NCBI GenBank assembly: GCA_948579315.1
Contig: CAPAOL010000068.1
Span: 1-7,442, forward strand
DNA: 7,442 nt
Source of the DNA: an uncultured Phocaeicola sp.
Lineage (GTDB): Bacteria; Bacteroidota; Bacteroidia; Bacteroidales; Bacteroidaceae
Direction: 5' to 3'
Both the position numbers and the translations under genes were made by a program. Shown here piece after piece: positions 5,037-7,442 of this stretch (position 1 is the first letter of the stretch; each line of letters starts with the position of its first letter). The notes below the pieces were generated by a model that was not told the origin of the DNA, did no database searches, and was given only the letters and a program-made list of their open reading frames with translations.

Positions 5037-6327
5037 TTAAGCTATTTATGGCGTTAATTAAGCGTGTTGCAACAGCTTTGATAACAGGGACAACAACTGT
5101 ATTGCCCAACAAGTCAAAACCATCCTTTTCTGACACATTGAGCTGCATCGTTTCGGGATATCCGAACAATCGCAATCCTTCACGAAGTGTAAGACGGCGC
5201 AGTCCTCCGCCATCAGCCACGAACAGTTTTTGCATATCCATAGCTACCAAAGTGGGGGCTATTTCATTTGGTCCCATAACTTTGCTGATTTCAAAGCTCA
5301 ATTTACCTGCAACAATATTATATCCTTTCGGGAGAGATAAATCCTGTTCTCGAATTGTTGTTGTATTGCCAAACAAGTCTGTTTTTTTCTTCTTCTGTTT
5401 GGGATGCTCAAATTTTAGGTAGCCTTTATCAGCCAAATCATCAAGCAACTCCTGTAAGTTAGGATGAGGGAAGAATGATGATATTTGTGCTGTTGTCAGA
5501 GGCATTCCATCCATCCACTCAATACCAATGTCTTCTGCCCATTTCTTCTTTCTTCTCTCACGAAGAATGCTGTTCAACAATTTTTTCTGTTCTTGGGAAA
5601 CCGGCCCCTTTGTTTCGATATCCCAAGAATGAATATTTGTATCTCCGCCTCGTTTGTCTTTGATTGATTTGCCGTAAAGTTCCTCAATCTTAAAATGTTG
5701 TAGAAGCAATTTAACAAACGGACTATCAACTGTGGGTCTTCCGAATTCAAGCACGTCCCCTACGGTTTTTGTCGCCACAGGAAATTGCTCAAGATTGGGT
5801 TTCTCCACAAATGTACCTACAATATATATGCGTTTACGTTCTTGGGGTACGCCAAACTGAGTTGAATTCAATACCTTATATTCCACTTTATACCCCAAAT
5901 CAAGCAATTTGGAAATGATGACATCAAGTGTTCTGCCTCCATCATGGTTGACAAGACCTTCAACATTTTCAAGAATAAATCCTTGAGGTCGCTTAGCCCG
6001 TAATATCCTTTCCACCTCAAAAAACAAAGTTCCTCGTGTATCGGCAAAACCTTGTCTTTTCCCAGCCGAAGAAAATGCCTGACATGGGAATCCCGCACAA
6101 AGAATATCAAAATCCGGAATATCATCAGTGGATAACTGCGTGACATCACCAACCATATTTTCTTGCGGATAATTATCTTGCAAGACCTTGACTGCATACG
6201 GTTTGATTTCTGACGTCAACACGCAATGAGGCGTATATCCGGCTTCCTCTAAAGCCTGAGACAAGCCAGTGCGTATTCCGCCAATGCCGGCGAATAGGTC
6301 AATAAATCTAACTGTTCTGTCAAGCAT
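5029..6327 (-). CDS. DNA cytosine-5 methyltransferase of the R-M system
   Basis: It transfers a methyl group from S-adenosylmethionine to C5 of cytosine, protecting host sites from the partner nuclease. From ATG 6327 it has 432 aa, typical for type II m5C enzymes. Conserved motifs are in order (this start): motif I FIDLFAGIGG (8-17) for SAM binding; motif IV GFPCQAF with nucleophile C82; motif VI ENV (120-122); motif VIII QERKRIYIVG (162-171); a target recognition region of about 185-370; motif IX RRLTLREGLRLFGYP (377-391); and motif X GNTVVVPV (408-415). All catalytic residues are present. An in-frame TTG at 6342 with AAGGAG 4 nt upstream is an alternative start adding five residues; I prefer ATG because it places motif I at the usual distance from the N-terminus. 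It is the first gene of the operon and overlaps the endonuclease gene by 8 bp (ATGAATAA). No control (C) protein or Vsr nuclease gene is seen. Confidence 0.95.
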   Translation of the reverse strand: MLDRTVRFIDLFAGIGGIRTGLSQALEEAGYTPHCVLTSEIKPYAVKVLQDNYPQENMVGDVTQLSTDDIPDFDILCAGFPCQAFSSAGKRQGFADTRGTLFFEVERILRAKRPQGFILENVEGLVNHDGGRTLDVIISKLLDLGYKVEYKVLNSTQFGVPQERKRIYIVGTFVEKPNLEQFPVATKTVGDVLEFGRPTVDSPFVKLLLQHFKIEELYGKSIKDKRGGDTNIHSWDIETKGPVSQEQKKLLNSILRERRKKKWAEDIGIEWMDGMPLTTAQISSFFPHPNLQELLDDLADKGYLKFEHPKQKKKKTDLFGNTTTIREQDLSLPKGYNIVAGKLSFEISKVMGPNEIAPTLVAMDMQKLFVADGGGLRRLTLREGLRLFGYPETMQLNVSEKDGFDLLGNTVVVPVIKAVATRLINAINSLNE

Positions 6328-6354
6328 ACAGCCAATAAGCAAGAAACTCCTTCA
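6320..6354 (-). promoter_or_regulatory. methyltransferase start region with short upstream ORF
   Basis: An 11-codon frame, ATG 6354 to TGA 6320 (MKEFLAYWLYA), overlaps the methyltransferase ATG at 6327. The AAGGAG sequence, good for ribosome binding, lies inside it and serves either the TTG start (4 nt away) or, poorly, the ATG (19 nt). Translation of this mini-ORF could couple to the methyltransferase start, or the frame may be chance. The longer version of this frame (to 6598) crosses the promoter and is not credible. Confidence 0.25.
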
Positions 6355-6411
6355 TAGGCTGACAGGCGACCAAACCTTTTGCGACTATGAAAGAGTCTCT
6401 TATATATGGTA

Positions 6412-6427
6412 ATGTATTAATTACATT
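6412..6427. repeat. inverted repeat in methyltransferase leader
   Basis: AATGTA (6412-6417) and TACATT (6422-6427) are inverted around TTAT, within the roughly 115-nt leader between promoter and start codon. It could be an operator or a weak AT-rich mRNA hairpin. Confidence 0.3.
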
Positions 6428-6444
6428 TGGGTGGTCTTTGTCAG

Positions 6445-6471
6445 CGCAAATTGCGATGTAGTGCAAAGTTA
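6445..6471 (-). promoter_or_regulatory. restriction operon promoter with adjacent palindrome
   Basis: On the minus strand, TAACTTTG (6471-6464) matches the Bacteroidales -7 consensus TAnnTTTG. I see no good -33 box at the expected distance, so the promoter may be moderate or activated. Just downstream, around the expected start of transcription, lies the palindrome CGCAA-A-TTGCG (6445-6455), well placed for a repressor; self-regulation by the methyltransferase is one possibility. It would drive all four genes. The rest of the gene-free stretch, 6472-6660, shows nothing clear. Confidence 0.5.
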
Positions 6472-6660
6472 CGAAAAATCTTTGAATTGAGAGTGCCCAC
6501 GCAGAGGAAAATTTATCTACAAGAAATGGAAGTCGTAATGGAGACTGCGGTTTGAAGGTAGAGGTTGTAGTAACGAGAAAAGAGGCAAACCAGCGCAATT
6601 AAAAATCCTTAATGTAATATAAATATCTCAAATCTCTTAGTCTAGGGTTTCCTATAACTT

Positions 6661-6684
6661 CTCCAAAAGTACACTATTCGTACG
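6661..6684. other. putative right attachment core (attR-like)
   Basis: CTCCAAAAGTACAC runs into TATTCGTAC, matching the left core at 20 of 25 aligned positions, with AAAAGTACAC (6665-6674) identical. Sequence divergence begins on both sides of this shared decamer, as expected where hybrid att sites differ in their outer arms. It lies about 180 bp from the 3' end of the flanking regulator gene. The att role is inferred. Confidence 0.45.
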
Positions 6685-6735
6685 CCGCAATATGTGAATA
6701 AGATTGATTATCAGTATGGTTACAAGCGTTAATAT

Positions 6736-6749
6736 AAAATTACCAGATT
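6736..6749. repeat. right copy of a flank repeat
   Basis: AAAATTACCAGATT (6737-6750 region) nearly repeats AAAATTTACCAGATT at 321-335 in the same orientation. The left copy is one arm of the nested inverted repeats. Both copies lie outside the proposed att cores, so they would have been about 195 bp apart before insertion. A role is not known. Confidence 0.4.
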
Positions 6750-6795
6750 TTTCACTGAACACAATGCGGTGTTATGATATGTAAAAAGTATGTAG

Positions 6796-6838
6796 GGCTG
6801 GCTCTCCAGCCGCATGTTTTGCAGTTTTATACTGCAAA
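6796..6838. repeat. two hairpins downstream of the regulator gene
   Basis: GGCTGG (6796-6801) / CCAGCC (6806-6811) has a CTCT loop, and TTTGCAGT (6818-6825) / ACTGCAAA (6831-6838) has a 5-nt loop. Read leftward, neither is followed directly by a proper T-run; the first is followed some nt later by CTTTTTAC. They may be weak termination of the regulator transcript or part of a small RNA. Confidence 0.5.
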
Positions 6839-6865
6839 GTTAGTCATTTTTAGCGAGTATGTCAA
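6835..6865 (-). promoter_or_regulatory. promoter-like site at regulator 3' end
   Basis: On the minus strand, TTG (6865-6863) is followed after 20 bp by TAACTTTG (6842-6835), the spacing and -7 form of Bacteroidales promoters. It would start a leftward transcript near 6828 that reads through the two hairpins toward the right att core. The -7 box overlaps the arm of one hairpin, so one of the two readings may be coincidental. Confidence 0.3.
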
Positions 6866-7442
6866 GGCTGATTTTCACCGTTTCGCTCAATTCCGTACTT
6901 ATTGCGAAGATTGAAAAGTGTTTTTTCGGTTATGCCTAACAGCTTGGCAGCCTCGCTCCAACTGCCTCCGCGACGATACGCTTCGAGTATTTTCTCACGT
7001 TCACGTTGCGGATTGCGCAGGCTTAAATCATCGTCAGCCCTCGGCTCCGATAGGTTGAAATTGATGTCAGCCTCGGATATGATATCGCCTTTGGCGTGGA
7101 AAGCGGCGAAAAGAACGATGTCTTTCAACTCGCGCACGTTGCCGGGCCACGGGTAGAGTTTAAGCGCCTTTATCGCCGATGCGTCGAGGTGCTTTCGCTG
7201 TTTGCCTGTCTTGGCTGAATAGCGTTTGAGGAAGAAATCGGCAATTTCTGGAATGTCCTCGGTTGTATCTTTCAGCGCCGGCACAGCGATGTCTGATTGT
7301 CGGAGAATGAAGAACAGATTGGGGCGGAATGTCTTTTCCGTTACCATCTTCAACAACTCCGGCTCTGCGGTGCAGATTACACGCACGTCGGGATGTTCGG
7401 TTTCGAGGATGTGCAGTAACACCGATTGTTTCTCAAAGGTCA
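6862..7442 (-). CDS. sigma-54-dependent transcriptional regulator (C-terminal part)
   Basis: This is the last 193 codons of an NtrC-type activator; the 5' part lies beyond the right edge of the window. Such proteins use an AAA+ ATPase to open promoter complexes of sigma-54 RNA polymerase. Visible are the segment after Walker B (TFEKQSVLLHILE), the arginine-finger region KTFRPNLFFILR, the VPAL...EDIPEIADFFLKRY region, and the C-terminal AAA+ signature LYPWPGNVREL. A Fis-type helix-turn-helix (ILEAYRRGGSWSEAAKLLGI, then TEKTLFNLRNKYGIE) ends the protein. The sigma-54-contacting GAFTGA loop and any receiver domain would be upstream, so the input signal is unknown. An internal GTG at 7422 is not a real start, as the frame stays open to the edge. 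It is richer in GC than the restriction genes and probably chromosomal, outside the cassette. It has no evident functional link to it. Confidence 0.93.
   Translation of the reverse strand, partial: TFEKQSVLLHILETEHPDVRVICTAEPELLKMVTEKTFRPNLFFILRQSDIAVPALKDTTEDIPEIADFFLKRYSAKTGKQRKHLDASAIKALKLYPWPGNVRELKDIVLFAAFHAKGDIISEADINFNLSEPRADDDLSLRNPQREREKILEAYRRGGSWSEAAKLLGITEKTLFNLRNKYGIERNGENQP

Larger units (their letters stand above)
446..6674. mobile_element. integrase-bearing restriction-modification cassette
   Basis: The interval is bounded by two direct copies of AAAAGTACAC within related palindromic cores. It holds an integrase reading inward from the left end, a gene-free stretch with unusual repeats, and a four-gene restriction-modification operon reading toward the integrase. 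No relaxase, mobilisation, replication or partition gene is present, so if it moves between cells it must be carried by other elements. The right flank contains a regulator gene that is intact at its 3' end, consistent with intergenic insertion. Boundaries are inferred. Confidence 0.45.

Noticed and set aside
5024..5422. 132-codon plus-strand frame
   Set aside because: Antisense to the methyltransferase C-terminal motifs VIII-X; a shadow.
5868..6197. 109-codon minus-strand frame
   Set aside because: Shifted frame within the methyltransferase gene, covering its motif IV-VIII region.
6320..6598. 92-codon minus-strand frame before the methyltransferase
   Set aside because: It crosses the proposed operon promoter and lacks a plausible start or domain; only its last 11 codons are mentioned as a possible mini-ORF.
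6902..7156. 84-codon plus-strand frame
   Set aside because: Antisense shadow of the sigma-54 regulator C-terminus.

Overview
The window looks like a stretch of a Bacteroidales chromosome (Bacteroides/Parabacteroides/Muribaculaceae type; genus not resolved). The reasons are TAnnTTTG promoter -7 boxes, AT-rich leaders with few Shine-Dalgarno sites, a typical Bacteroidota tyrosine recombinase, and an NtrC-type sigma-54 activator. A compact mobile defence cassette of about 6.2 kb appears to be inserted in intergenic DNA. Its proposed ends are two related GTACAC..GTAC core sites at about 444-467 and 6661-6684. The integrase and regulator genes are visibly richer in GC than the AT-rich restriction operon.

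Layout. 1-450 is probably chromosomal flank: a two-turn-spaced palindromic operator-like site, a strong minus-strand terminator (201-226), and a nested set of inverted repeats (237-334) that could be a minus-strand structured RNA ending in that terminator. 444-467 is the left att-like core. 567-1814 (+) is a complete tyrosine recombinase with its own -7 box and terminator. 1815-2639 has no gene. It holds a long imperfect hairpin (1964-2026) and then about 34 consecutive 8-bp units in one register (2313-2584), with three inverted repeats inside. 6327 down to 2640 (minus strand) is a tight four-gene operon: m5C DNA methyltransferase, NgoBV/NlaIV-like type II endonuclease (family site GGNNCC, inferred), and two unrecognised proteins of 310 and 227 aa. 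6343-6660 holds the operon promoter and leader. 6661-6684 is the right att-like core. 6685-6861 is flank with hairpins and a promoter-like site. 6862-7442 (minus) is the C-terminal part of a sigma-54-dependent regulator running off the window.

How the genes work together. The integrase presumably moves the cassette. The methyltransferase protects the host at the site the endonuclease cuts, and the two genes overlap by 8 bp. The two downstream proteins are locked into the same transcript, so they may be accessory or back-up defence components. The all-helical 227-aa protein carries an R-x4-H motif that could be HEPN-like; this is unproven. No mobilisation or partition gene is present, which makes the octamer array and hairpin between the convergent genes the most unexplained part of the cassette.
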